Shown: positions 33,886-46,500 of the stretch, one piece after another | How positions within the stretch are numbered: the stretch's first letter is position 1 | Layout: each line of letters starts with the position of its first letter | Origin: Dryomyza anilis | Taxonomy: Eukaryota > Arthropoda > Insecta > Diptera > Dryomyzidae | NCBI GenBank assembly: GCA_951804985.1 | Contig: OX638132.1 | Span: 15,357,529-15,421,528 of the forward strand | DNA length: 64,000 bases | Direction: 5' to 3' | Position numbers and translations under genes: made by a program | The notes under the pieces: model-generated | Told to the model about the DNA's origin: nothing | The model's input: the letters and a program-made list of their open reading frames with translations, nothing else | Databases searched by the model: none

Positions 33886-34374
33886 AGACTTGTTTGCTTT
33901 CGTTTCTTTTTTATTATGTTATGAAGATATTGTCAGAAATGTATTTGAAATAGGTATAATTCTCAGAATAAAAATATTTATTATATTAGGGTTTTATTTT
34001 TTGTAGATATATATATATTTGAAATTACAAAAATTATAAAAAACTTATAATGGATTCATACGCGATCTATGTATAATAAGCTGTTAAACTGTAACATTTC
34101 AATTAAAATATTATGTGCTGTTTGGCTACACTAACAAAAAATTGAGTTTAAATTAAAGGAAACTAAAAACAAAATAAATTTATTTAAATTGTATTTTAAT
34201 TGTATATTGTGTTTAAAAAAAATAATAAATTGTTGAATAGAGTATTAAATGTGTAATTTTTATATGTACAAATTTTATAACTTTTTATGGGTACAAAAAA
34301 TAGTTATGTAAAGACATTCATTGTTTTTAAAACACCTATCGATTGACAATAATAGTTGACAAAAATATACGGCA
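33886..34374. other. AT-rich DNA with a MITE arm remnant
   Basis: 34300-34360 (ATGTAAAGACATTCATTG and AACACCTATCGATTGACA) is similar to one arm of the palindromic element at 63705-64000. No gene. Confidence 0.45.
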
Positions 34375-35367
34375 CACAGAAAAAAAAATCTTCATTATGA
34401 TGAATTTATTCATAAATGTTATGAATTTTTTCACCAACTACCAGATTCATCATATTGATACCACCGTTCATTAAATGACACTTTAATGAATGTATTCATT
34501 ATATATATGAACAAAATATTCAATACAATGAATTTGAATTGTCATATTGATGAATTTGTTCATAATATTTTTTCAAAAAAAAAAAAAAATTATAAAATAA
34601 TTCGAAAAAAAGTGTTGTAAAAATTTTATTTAAAAAATAACAGTAAAAAATTTAAAAACAAATTATCCGAAAAAAAAATTTAAGACAAAAAAAATTGTTC
34701 CGAAAAAAAAAAATTTTTTGGTAAAAAAAAATTGTTCGAAAGAAAAAATTTTGTACGAACAAATTTTTTTTTCAAAAAAAAGTTTTCGAAAAAAAAAAAT
34801 TGTTAGAAAAAAAATTTTGTTTTGAAAAAAAAAAAATGTTCGAAAATTAAAAAAAAAAAAAAAAAAATGTCAAACAAATTTTTTTTTCAAAATATATTTT
34901 TTATAAATGTAACTTTTTATTAATAAAAATTTGTAATTATAATAAATATAAATAAATATAATTATATAAATAATATAAACATTTTACTGTTTTATGCATG
35001 TCGAGCAAGCACTATATAAGAAATAACACACAAGAACTACTTGAGAACTGAGAAGTATGGCAAAAAATGAACGAATAAAAAATATTTTGATAGTAATTTT
35101 GTTTAATGAACAGCGTTCTTTAATATGAAGAACATATATGTTGTATTTTATATTTTGGTTCATTAATATGATGAAACGTATTCTTCACATACAGTTCATC
35201 ATATTGAAGAACACTTTTTCGACAGTTACCAAGCGTTCTTCATATTTAGAATAGCATTCATAACATTGATGGCGTTAGTCATTAATATTATGAATTGCTC
35301 TTCAATACAATGAATCAGGGTTTGAAGAACGGAATTCATCAACATAATGTACATTTTTTTTTCTGTG
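34375..35367. mobile_element. MITE-like element with CACAGAAAAAAAAAT ends
   Basis: The left end CACAGAAAAAAAAATC (34375) and right end ATTTTTTTTTCTGTG (to 35367) are inverted copies, followed inward by CATTATG/CATAATG and GATGAATT motifs. The interior has many TTCATxATxATGAA palindromic motifs and a poly-A/T rich core at 34570-34880. No coding frame and no clear target duplication. Confidence 0.55.
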
Positions 35368-35886
35368 GAGCTAACAGGCAGACATCAGGCAGGCAACACG
35401 ACAGCTTTCAACACAGAATAAAATAATCGACGTAAATACAACAACCATAAATAATTGTGTACCATTAGCTGGTCGAGTTCTAATGTATTTAGGAAACACA
35501 TTCATTAAAAATGTGATTTGCTTCCAAAAATATTCCAATGAAGGACTTTGCATACATAGCAAACTAATTAATCGGTATGATCGACGTTTTAAAAGTATTT
35601 TTATTATCTTCATAGTCTTTATAATTCTCATTCAGTTAATTAAAAAAGAATGTTATAAATTATTGTGAAAGTACATAACATATACTTTTCAGCTGATGGA
35701 GATGGAAGCATAATTATATTGTCATCATCATCATTTTTGACGACACACTTACAGGATGATCAAGCTCTATAAGTGTATATCTTGGCATATATCAAATGGG
35801 AATAATATGCGCGCAACCAAACGCGCAAACAAATTTTCCATCGTTTGCTTGTTTGCCGGCGTTCATTCGCTGCATCGTATGCTCAG

Positions 35887-36100
35887 CAATAGTCATTTCA
35901 ACAAATTATTTTAATTGTATTGTTGTAACATTTTGTTTTTTTCTGTTAATTTATTAATTAAGATGATTAAATATTTAATCAATACAATTAATTCCATAGT
36001 CGTTTCAGCAATATATTTTAATTGTATTGATGTAACTTTTTGTTTATTTTTTATTAATTTATTAATTAATATGATTAAATATTTAATCAATTCAATTAAA
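35887..36100 (+). repeat. two-copy tandem duplication, ~107-base unit
   Basis: The unit AGTCATTTCAACAAATTATT... starting at 35891 recurs as AGTCGTTTCAGCAATATATT at 35998. Both contain TTTTAATTGTATTG and GATTAAATATTTAATCAAT. Non-coding. Confidence 0.7.
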
Positions 36101-36977
36101 TGTCGTATCGGCGATGAATCAATTACCAGAATTTATCTCAAAAACGTTACGTAGTAAGAAAAAACTGAGTATGCAATAAGCATAAGTATACTTAAATTAT
36201 TAAGTAATGGTATTTTCAAAGTACGGGCATTAGTATTTTTTTTTGTTTAATTGATTTTATAAATGATTATCAAAATTATGTTCTCAGGGCATATTTTAAA
36301 AGTGCATAAATCATATTTTGGTTAATTATTAAATCTTAAATAATAAAAATCTTAAAAAATCGACAAATTAGTTTTTGCATTAAAAATCAAAATTATCTGA
36401 GTTTAGATTTAATTAACTTAAAAACATATTGAAATATAAGCATTCATTAGTATATTAAAATTAGCCTATACAATTAAAAGAAAAACTGTGTTTAAGTTTT
36501 TTTTGTTAAACAATTTTTCCACAGAACTAAATTGGTTTATTTTAAGTAGTGGATGAGAACGGCTTAAAACCGCTGCCGAAAACCTCATACAAGTCAGCTT
36601 ATTTGGAATAGAATAACATTCCATAAATCTGCCGTGACATGTGCAAACTTTTCAACATGCCGATTATCTCTGTGAAACCTGCTGCTGTCTGGCAATTTTG
36701 ATGAAATACAAACTTCATGCTGTGCAATGCATAAAATATACCACTAAACTGCGTTTTTGCCAGAATTATGTCGATATTCTGCTAGTAAACTGCCGAATAT
36801 TTATTTTGTCTCGGTACGTTATGATAATTGATTAATAAACTAAAATAAATATTAAATTTATTAAATTTTTGCCGCACTTCAAAGTTTAAAATTTTACTTT
36901 CCAACATTTTTAAAAATGCACATTCGTGGTTTATTTTTTGTTATTAAAACATATATAAAACTAATAAAGGTTTTGTG
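36101..36977. repeat. rearranged repeat family S remnants
   Basis: 36150-36230 resembles the start of family S in reverse (ACGTAGTAAGAAAAAACTGA, GTATACTTAAATTATTAAG). 36290-36560 resembles its middle in forward sense (AGGGCATATTTTAAAAGTG, TTAGCCTATACAATTAAAAG). 36600-36850 shows no gene. Confidence 0.4.
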
Positions 36978-37428
36978 TACACACAAACAAATTATTGTTT
37001 ACGAATTATTTGCCGTAAAAAATCAAATGTTTGTAGTGAGAATATATTTTTTCCACTTAAGACTTTTAATTTTATATAATTTGCCATTAATAATGACTGT
37101 TTCCTGCAAATACTTCAAATTATTAGTATTTGTAACATATTGTAATTTATTTGTCGTAAACATTTTAATTGTTTACATTAAACACTTTGTAAGTGTTCAA
37201 TTAATTATTCCTCCAAACATTCACACATTCATTTGCGTAATCAAGTGTGTTTCCAGCAAAGGAGAAGAAAATGTATATAGTTTGGTACAAATATTACAGA
37301 TGTTTGCGATTAATAATATAAGCATTTGCTATAAATAATTTAAATTGGTTGTTGCAAATAATATTTCAAACACTACAAGTATTTGTTTGCATTATTGTTT
37401 GCTGCAAAAAATATATTTTTTGTGTGTA
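36978..37428. mobile_element. putative element B with ACACACAAA ends
   Basis: It starts TACACACAAACAAAT and ends TTTTTTGTGTGTATC, as element A does. Interior motifs GTATTTGTAACATATTG, TTTAATTGTTTACATTAAAC and GAGAAGAAAATGTATATAG match element A (26800, 26825, 27129). Much shorter than A, so internally deleted relative to it. Confidence 0.5.
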
Positions 37429-37856
37429 TCTATCAATTTTTGAGCTATTGGTATTAAATTCGCATTTTTAAGTTTTTGTTTATTTAAATGGTGAAAGTTT
37501 CCCGTAGATTTAAGTGCTACATATATCAGGCATAATCAATCGTTTTTTTGCTATTAAAACTAGTCAATAGAATAAAGCATTAAATACTACAAAAAACAAT
37601 GCAGTTTCTATTGAGTTTAAACGAAAATATTTATTTTTTATATACTTTTTAATCAATTATTGTCCAATCGACCAATTTTGATGGGATTTTATGTTTTTTT
37701 TTGCAGAGTGCTGTTTCATTAATCTATCTCTTATTGTTTTTCTGTAATCGTTATTTAAATAGATGGTGTCAAGAATATATAGATGCTTTTTCATAATTGT
37801 CACACTTTTTTCTGGATGTTACAAATTGACGACTAACTCGAACCATTTCACTTTTA

Positions 37857-38225
37857 ATGCAGCGTAAAAATTATAAATTTTTGATATGGTTTCAAAGTTT
37901 TTGCGTTTAAAATTAATCTGTAGAATAATGCCCGATTTACATTGTATCTTCTGTGAGTCTCACTGTATTGCCTAGGGTTGCATTTTTTTAAAATTTTCAT
38001 ATAAAAATAGTATTTTTTTTGAAAAATGCAGCCCTGGAGATACAGTGAGACTCACAAAAGATACAATATAAATCGGGCATTATTCTACAGATTAATTTTA
38101 AACGCAAAAACTTTGAAACCATATCAAAAATTTATAATTTTTACGCTGCATTTTTTTTTTTTTGAAAAAATGCACCCCTAGGAGATACAGTGAGACTCAC
38201 AGAAGATACAATGTAAATCGGGCAT
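37857..38225. repeat. nested palindrome (three arms)
   Basis: The arm 37857-37990 contains CAGCGTAAAAATTATAAA, CAAAGTTTTTGCGTTTAAAA and ATGCCCGATTTACATTGTAT. It is repeated inverted at about 38030-38157, forming a near-perfect ~130 base hairpin. A third, partial inverted arm (38165-38225, GAGATACAGTGAGACTCACA to AATCGGGCAT) follows. Probably a hairpin MITE that underwent an inverted duplication with its flank. Confidence 0.75.
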
Positions 38226-38454
38226 AAATTATGTTTTGAAAATATTTTTGAAAAATACTGAATTATTAAAATACTAAATTGTTATTGAATACTTATATAT
38301 GAAAGCAACTGAAAACATACTTATTGTACATTTTTTTGCACTGATTTTTACCCGAACATAAATTTTGTTTACAAACAAAATTCAGACCTATCGGAATAAA
38401 TATTCCCACTACCAAACGAAAACTTTGTATTGAACTAAATTTAATTTTCATATA

Positions 38455-39039
38455 CGGGCCATTCCACACCAAATCGACCAAAAAAAGTGAATTTTGAGAT
38501 TTTACCTTTTCGATTTAAATGAAATTTGGACACCTGAATAAGCTTATTGAGATATGCATTGACCAATTTAGAAAATTAATTTTTAAAATATGATGCTATC
38601 AGAATACCATCCTGAATTTTGACATGAACATTTATATTAAATAAACCAAATTACACGTTTTTTAGAAGAATTTTTAAAAGGGTCCTTTTTAAGAACATCA
38701 ATTTTGAAATGCAAGGATAATGACCACGAGACACATGTTAAAGTTTAGAATTTGCAACTTAATTTTTCTGTTCTGTTCTATTACCTTTAAAACGAGCCAT
38801 CAACGAAGTTTCTAGCATTACTATTTTAAGAGATATTGAAATATAAACAACCATAGAAAAATGATTTTTGGCCCATTTTTTGTAAGTTTGAAGCCTTGTA
38901 TCTCTGGAAGTAGTGGTCGAAAAAAATAAAATAAAATTGTTCAATGCAAATCGCAATAAGCTTTATCAGCTGCTCAAATTTCATTGAAATCGAAGAAGGT
39001 GAGTTCCAACCGCTCGTCGATTTGGTATGGAATGGCCCA
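38455..39039. mobile_element. TA-flanked TIR element (Tc1/mariner-like MITE)
   Basis: The ends CGGGCCATTCCACACCAAAT and, inward from the right, TGGGCCATTCCATACCAAAT are inverted repeats of about 25 bases. TA flanks both (38453-38454, 39040-39041). 585 bases with no transposase. TA duplication suggests the Tc1/mariner superfamily. Confidence 0.65.
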
Positions 39040-40323
39040 TACACATTTTTATTCTAATAAAATATAATAATATGGGGGAATTTTGATTTACGAATGTGCT
39101 GTGCTTTATTATTTTAGACATTGTAAATAAAAATGTTCAAGGATGATTACTTTACATGAGATTTAAGTGGTGGCTATTATTAATATATATATTTTTCTGT
39201 ACTATTAGTTGTCTAATTAGTTATTTTATTTAATTTGAAACTATTTTCTACTATTTAAAGTTGATACCGCTATTTTAGTTGGGATTATACGTAAATTACT
39301 AGAGGGTGGTCCATTTATGATCGTGTTTGTCGTGGTATGCATATGTTCTTAATTCGGTTTCGAAATGTTTTTCTTTTTTCTAAAGTATAAAAAAAACTCA
39401 AATATAAAATAAAAAAAAATCCATTTGGTTTTAAAATTAATATATAATAATATTTATTATTAACAATCATTAGCAAAAAAAAAGAAAAATACAATAAAAC
39501 ATAAAAATGCGAAAATTCATATTTTAATTAATAGAAGTTTTTTTTTTAATTTTTACAACAGTTAAAATTTATTCAAAAGAAAATTAAAATGTACAAGTTT
39601 ATTGAAATTAATTAAAACAAATTGCAAATAAATTTCAGTGTTAAAAACTGTTTTTAATTGTAAATATTATGTTATATTTTTTTTTTAAATTGATATGTAA
39701 ATCTTAAATCAAAATATTAAATATTTAAAAAAACGGAAAATGCATTTATTAAATTATGTAGGTTTTACTTCGATTTTTTTCTTACTTTTGGAATATAACA
39801 ATTAATTTTATTTTAACTACTAATTTGTTTATAATTAATTTTAGTTATTTATTTCATATATATATGTACTATATGCTTGCATGTAAATATTTTTGTATAT
39901 ATGTATAGTACCTATGTGTATTATGATTATGTTATATACTAAAATATGTATGAAATTGTGCATGAACTACTAGTTTTTTTTTGTTGCACTTTACACAAAA
40001 AAAGTAGCTATTCTGCGGATATGATTTTTTTCGTTTTACAATTTGTTTTGTAGCAAATTTAGTTTTTTTTATTTTCAAAAATTCTATTTTATCTTTCAGC
40101 ATGCTGTGTACTAATAGTTGTATTGTATATGAATGATTTTATTTTTTTTTTAACAAAAACCATTAAACACTTTTTATATTCTTATGTATTAACAGTTGAT
40201 ATTTTAAATATATAGTTTTGCCAAAAAGTCGTTCGTTTTGTTTGCATTTTTTTGTTTGTTTAATTTAAGTAGATTGTTTAGCATTTTTTGTTTTTTTTTT
40301 GTGTTATTTAAATATTTTTATTA
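39040..40323. other. Dys downstream region / likely 3' UTR
   Basis: AT-rich, no coding signal. On the minus strand it directly follows the Dys stop codon, so the proximal part should be Dys 3' UTR. An AATAAA on the minus strand (40317-40322) sits right after the stop; many further A/T-rich candidates exist, so the real 3' end cannot be placed. Confidence 0.5.
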
Positions 40324-40514
40324 TTAAGTAATATAATTTTTCATAAGTTTCTCGATGTTCTTCCGGTTACTTAGCGCTTCCGCGTATTCATCATCATCTT
40401 CCTCATCCTCCTCATCTTCCTCTTCGTCGATGTCGTTGTGCGACTCGCGGGATTGTTCGAATTCTTGTTCGGTGATAACGGTGACCAGTTCCTTAACGGC
40501 ACGCCCGATGTCCT
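40324..40514 (-). CDS. Dys: Dys last coding exon
   Basis: Reads [20 protein letters not shown], the equivalent of the vertebrate DLGRAMESLVSVMTDEE end. It is followed by an Asp/Glu run of about 15 residues and [20 protein letters not shown], stop at 40324-40326. The acidic run and the extra ~25 residues extend beyond the vertebrate C-terminus. Confidence 0.93.
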
Positions 40515-43500
40515 CTGTGTGACGAAAATAGTAGAAATTGATTAAAAATTTATCTCAGATTTGCAATAGCAAAAACGACTAACAATTGTGTAAAATTAAA
40601 AAGTATTTGGTGTATTATAAAAAAAAAAAACTTCTTGATATTAACTCAATTAATTTCTTGGATTTTAAGAAATATAATTTCTTAATTTCTAGTAATATTC
40701 ATTTATCATTTCAAATGAACAATATGAACCCTGTGAAAAATTAAAAAGTGTTGGTGTAAAATTAATTAAAGCTACTTGATATTATTAAAGCTTCTTGATG
40801 TGAAGTTCAATTTCATGGATTTTAAGAAATATAATTTCTTGATTTGTAATAAAATTCGTTTATCATTTGCAATGAAAAAACTGCTTATAAAATCAAAAAG
40901 ATTTTGATGTAAAATTACTAAGAATTGTGTTAAATTAAGAAGTATTTGGTGTAAAATTAATTAAAACTTCTTGATGTGAAGTCAATAAATTTCTTGAATT
41001 TTAAGAAAAGTAATTTCTTGATTTCTAGTAATATTCATTTATCATTTCAAATGAACAAAATTATCCCTGTGAAAAATTAAAAAGTATTTGGTTTTTTTCA
41101 ATTACTAGGATTTTAAGAAATATAATTTCTTGATTTCTATTAATACTCATTTATTAATTGCAATGGAAAAAAACTGCTTAAAATTGTGTAAAATCTAAAA
41201 GTATATAATAAGTATATAACTTCTTGATATTAAGTCAATAAATTACTAGCATTTTCAGTAATATAATTTATTGATTTCTAATAATAAATTTGCAAAACAT
41301 TTGCAATGGATAAAACTACTTACAATAGTGTAAAATCAAAAAATATTTGGTGTACAATTGATTAAAATTTCTTAATATTAACTCAATAAATTTCTTGAAT
41401 TTTAAGAATTATAATTTCTTGATTTCTAATAAAATTCGTTTATCATTTGCATAAAAAAAAACTGCATACAATTGTATAAAATCAAAAAGAATTTGGTGTA
41501 AAATAACTAAGAATTGTTTTAAATTAAGAAGTAGTTTATGTAAGTTTTGTAAAAACTTCTTGATATTAAGTTAAAAAAATTCTTGACTTCTAATAAAATT
41601 CGTTAATCATTTGCAATAAAAAAACTGCATACAATTGTATAAAATCAAAAAGAATTTGGTGTAAAATAACTAAGAATTGTGTTAAATTAAGAAGTATTTT
41701 ATGTAAGTTTGTAAAAACTTCTTGATATTAAGTTAAAAAAATTCTTGGCATTTAAGAAATATAATTAATTGATTTCTAATAATACTCATTTATAATTTGC
41801 AAAAGAATAAACTGCTAACAATTGTGTAAAATTCAAAAGTATTTAATTTAAAATTAATAAAAACTTCTCGATGTTAAGTCAAAAAATTTCTTAGATTTTA
41901 GAAATATATTTTCTTGATTTCATATAATACATATAAAGATCGTTTGCAATAGAAAAAACTCCTTCAATTGTATAAAATCAAGAAGTATTTTTGTAAAATT
42001 AATGAGAACTTCTTGATATTAAATCAATAAATTTCTTGGTTTATAAAAAAATATAAATTCTTGATTTCTAATAATAATCATTTATTATTTACAATGGAAA
42101 AAACGGCTAACCATTGTGAAAAATCAAAAAGTATTTGGTGTAAAAATTAACAAAACTTCTTCATATTAAGTAAATATTTTTTTGGATTTTAAGAATATAA
42201 TTTCTTGATTTCTACAAATACTCATTTATTATTTACAATGGAAAAAACGGCTAACCAACGTGTAAAATCAAAAAGTATTTGGTGTAAAAATTAACAAAAC
42301 TTCTTGAAATTAAGTAAATATTTTTTTGGATTTTAAGAATATAATTTCTTGATTTCTGATATAACTTACATATCTTTTGCAATGGAATAAAAATGCTACA
42401 ATTGTGTTAAATCAAGAACTTTTTGTGCAAAATTCATAAACAGTTCTTTAATAATGTTCTTGAATTTTAGAAATGTGATTTCTTGATTTTTGAAAAAAAT
42501 CATTAATTGTAACATTTTTAAATGATTTTGAATACGTGATCTTCATACAAAAAAATCGTGTTTTAAATGAAGTCAAACTATTTACTTTGACTTCAACGAT
42601 TTGAATTTTATGAGAATCCATTTTTTGTATCTAGAAAACAATTTCAAATTCATTTGAATAGAACATTCCTACACAATCGATTAAAAGCTTCCAATACTTC
42701 TATTAGAAAAGATATGATCATCTTGATCATGTAACTGGTGAGGTGTGGACAAAATAAAAATACTGTAATCAGATACTGAACATGACCCTAGTATAATTTA
42801 TATTAGGAATTTCCTCAAAATTACGATTTTTTTATAACTTTAAAAAATCGATAAGTTTAATATTTTCTAAACTTTACCAAACAAAAAAAGATAGACGCTA
42901 CTTTTTCTGTGTCAAAAATGAAATATATAAAAAATATTGCAGTTAAATCGTATTTACCATGTTGTCAAAATCTTATCCGCTGCACTTAAATTTAGGAATG
43001 ATCTATGCGTGTTGAAATAAATTCCAGTTAGCAAGAGTTGAAAGATGAAAATATAGAATTGATTAATTGGGAAATTTTGTTTTATATTTTGCAGATGTCA
43101 TATAAAGCGAAATAAACAAGCAACAACAATTAAAACAAAGAAACACTAAAGGCCAAATAATATAAAGGGAAAATTAAAATGATTGAATCCAAAATTTAAT
43201 AAAACGCAAAAGAACATTGAATTAAATGAAAACAGCAGGCAACAGCAAACGCAAAATTTTAATAAAAATGTTTAATAATTTTTTGCAAACAACAAATAAA
43301 GTTTCAAATAATTCGCAATCAACTCAAAATGAAAGAATTAAATGTGAATACAGTTTCATGCAAATTACTTGTATTTTTTGTTTGTTTTATGAATTTCATT
43401 CAATTTCATTTAAATTTTTTGTTTTGGCGTTTTTACCAGCCAAATTGTGCAGCAAGCTCGAGTGTGGCGGCGGTGGTGGACGCCCATCATCACCAATAAA

Positions 43501-46500
43501 AGCATGACCGACAATGGCGCCGCAGCCGCTTCCCATATCGATGCCGCCATTTCCGGTTATGGCACCCATGCCACCACGCTGATGTTGCTGCTGCAGTTGT
43601 TGCTGTTGCAGTTGTTGCTGCTGCTGTTGCATTGGTCCATAGCCACCGCCGAGCTGATGTTTGCCCAGGACATGGTCTGGCATACCGGGAAGCATCATGC
43701 CTTCTGTGTGTTTGGGAGTGGAGGAGTTGAAATACGTGATAGGTTGAACACATTATTGAATTATGGGAAAGGTTTCGTGTAAAATTGTTGGGGTTGGTGG
43801 GAATATAAAAACATTTAGTACAATTTTAAGGGTAATAATAAAAAGAACTTCAGATAGGTATGTCGAATTATATGAACTGAAATTCGAGGCAATTTGTTGA
43901 AATATATTTCAATATTTTTTAATTGAAAATAGTTGAACAATTTATTTTTAAATATTATGTGATTTTTATGGTATTGCATAAAGCAGAATCGTACCCGACA
44001 TAACCTTGAGATAATGTTTAAAATGTGAAATAATTGACATTCTCAGCATAGTGTATGCCAACTAACTGTCTCGATGAACTAACATGTATATACTTCAACC
44101 ATGGAATTAACGATAAGAAGTGCATTTTCGTAAATCATTTCAGAGCAGAGGTCTGAACATGATCTGAATATTCCGAATATTGTCAGAGTCGAACGCAATC
44201 TGAACTCAACCTGAAGACTCTGATTTAAATTACAAACACTTTGAGCAGCAGTTGTCAAGTTCGCATGAATACTTGTGTTTGTCAAGTAAAATTAACGTCA
44301 AAATCAGTACTGTTCAGCCAGCTCGATAAATTGAAATCGAGCCCGTCGAGTGTGCTCTGAACAACCTACTTCGATAATCTGAACGAATAAACATACGCAA
44401 TTTACTGACACTGAATGTCCAGAGTTAAAAAACAAATACAGATCTCTTTTTGACAGTTCGAGCTCAGTTCAGAATTAATAAACGAAAACGCCCGAAATAA
44501 TTATTTAGCATCATAGACGAGATTTGAAAAATATTTGAAGTAAGAGTATATTAAACTCAGACACGTTCCATATAAAAAAAAACCCATATTTTGACAGCTT
44601 TAAAATATGAAAAACTGTATTAAAATCAAAAGAAGTTGTATTAATAAATTGTACGTAATGTAAGCAATTGAGTTGAGCCAACTAAATCACTACGGTCTCA
44701 TTTGGAACACAAAAAACCAAGTTTTGAAAGCAAAGGAAGCAGATCACAGATCAGATCAACTCGCAATTTTTGATTGTTTTACTGCTCGAGCGGAAGCAAT
44801 AGATTGAAAATATTACAGAGCGATGCTTTCTAAGGGCAGCAACATTTCTATTTACTTCGGAGGAATACTTTGAAAGAAAGCAAAGCAATGCTTTAAGATT
44901 TTGAATACTTTCACTTCTTGGATTTGAAATGCTCAAATGTTTCAAATACTATGCCACATTGATTTTGAAATGCTTCACCATATGTGTTTTTATTATTTGC
45001 TCTTTGCGCTTTGCAAAAATGCTTTCTATGCTCTTTTGTTCTCGCATGCTTTGTACTTCGTGTACGATGAATGTGTTGACGATGTGAATCAGCGTCAACT
45101 TCACTGTTGTGTGCATGTTTAAGCAAAAGGAAAGAAATTGAATAACTGGTTTCATATATTTTCTTGTCGGTTTTCGTAAAACTGTACTCAAGAATGTGGA
45201 TACTATGTGTGAATACAGTTGACAACAAAACGTAGTTTTCTTGTGAATACAACAACAATTTTGGAAAATTAAAACAAAGGCACAAGAGACAAGAAAGTTA
45301 CAGTTACTACGAAGCAAATATATTTGTATCATGGAAGCATTTAAAAAGCAAAGAGCGAGAGTTTTAAATAGGGCAGCATTTAGAAAGTAAAGAGCGAGAG
45401 TTTTGGAATCGACGCATCATTTAAAATACAAGGAGTGAGTGTTTTGACATTGAAATATCATTTAAAATGCAAAGAGTGAGTGTTTTGAAATCGAAGTATC
45501 ATTTAAAAAGCAAAGAGTGAGTGTTTTGAAATCTAAGCAGCGTTAACAAAGCAAAGGGCGGAGTTTTGCAATTGCTCGAGCCATTTAAAACCAATATAAA
45601 AATGCCAAGATGATAACGTACAATATGCATGTGATGTTGATTTAATAGTGAACTGTTTTTAATGCATTACACCGTCCGACAGTATTTTGCATATATGAAA
45701 AATTCGACATTTACGTGAAACCAGGGATCATTTTAAGAATTTATATGTACCCAGATTGTTTAGATCAATTCCTTTACGGTTTATATTTGTATTTTAAATG
45801 CATGTAATACTTCATTAATAAGCTTTTTTTGCAGCAGATATTTTGTAGCTGAGATCTCTCTGAGTATGAATGTGAAAACGGTTTTTCAATATCAATTTTT
45901 TTAAAGATTTTATTCCCATAAGATATGCTAATATGAGATATTTTAAAAATCAATTCAAATTTATTGAAGTAATATTTTATGATACTTGCTTCTTTAAAAT
46001 TTAAATAAAATCCTTCTGAACTGTTTTCAAATACTCGACCAAAGTTTTATATAATCAGGTCAATTCTTATCAAATATTCCCACAAATTATAAATATTGGA
46101 TTATTTGATTAATCACACAGCTCTAATTTAAACTGTTTATGAAATCATAAAATAATTAACTTTGAATTGACTAAAAGTTATTAAATTTGGATTTTATAAT
46201 ACATTTTGCTGTAAAACATGGTCAAACAAATACAAATGTGTTGAATATTTAAAAAATCAAATTAATAAATGTTCTTAATTTGACAAATGAACCTATATTT
46301 TTCTATGCTCTTAATTTTCGACGACTATTAATGGTTTGCTTTATTGTATGTGTATTTTGAAAGGTTCTTGGTTAAGCACATGACAACATTTAGATAGAAA
46401 ATGTAAAACACACGTGAAACATTTGGAAACATCAATTGATTTTATTGAATTCCAATGCAATAATAACTGTGAAGAGAAATAATAAGAATTGAGAATTAAA

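Noticed and set aside
36916..37338. 140-codon + strand open frame
   Set aside because: AT-rich hydrophobic translation lying in the ACACACAAA-ended repeat B, with no family motif or gene signals.
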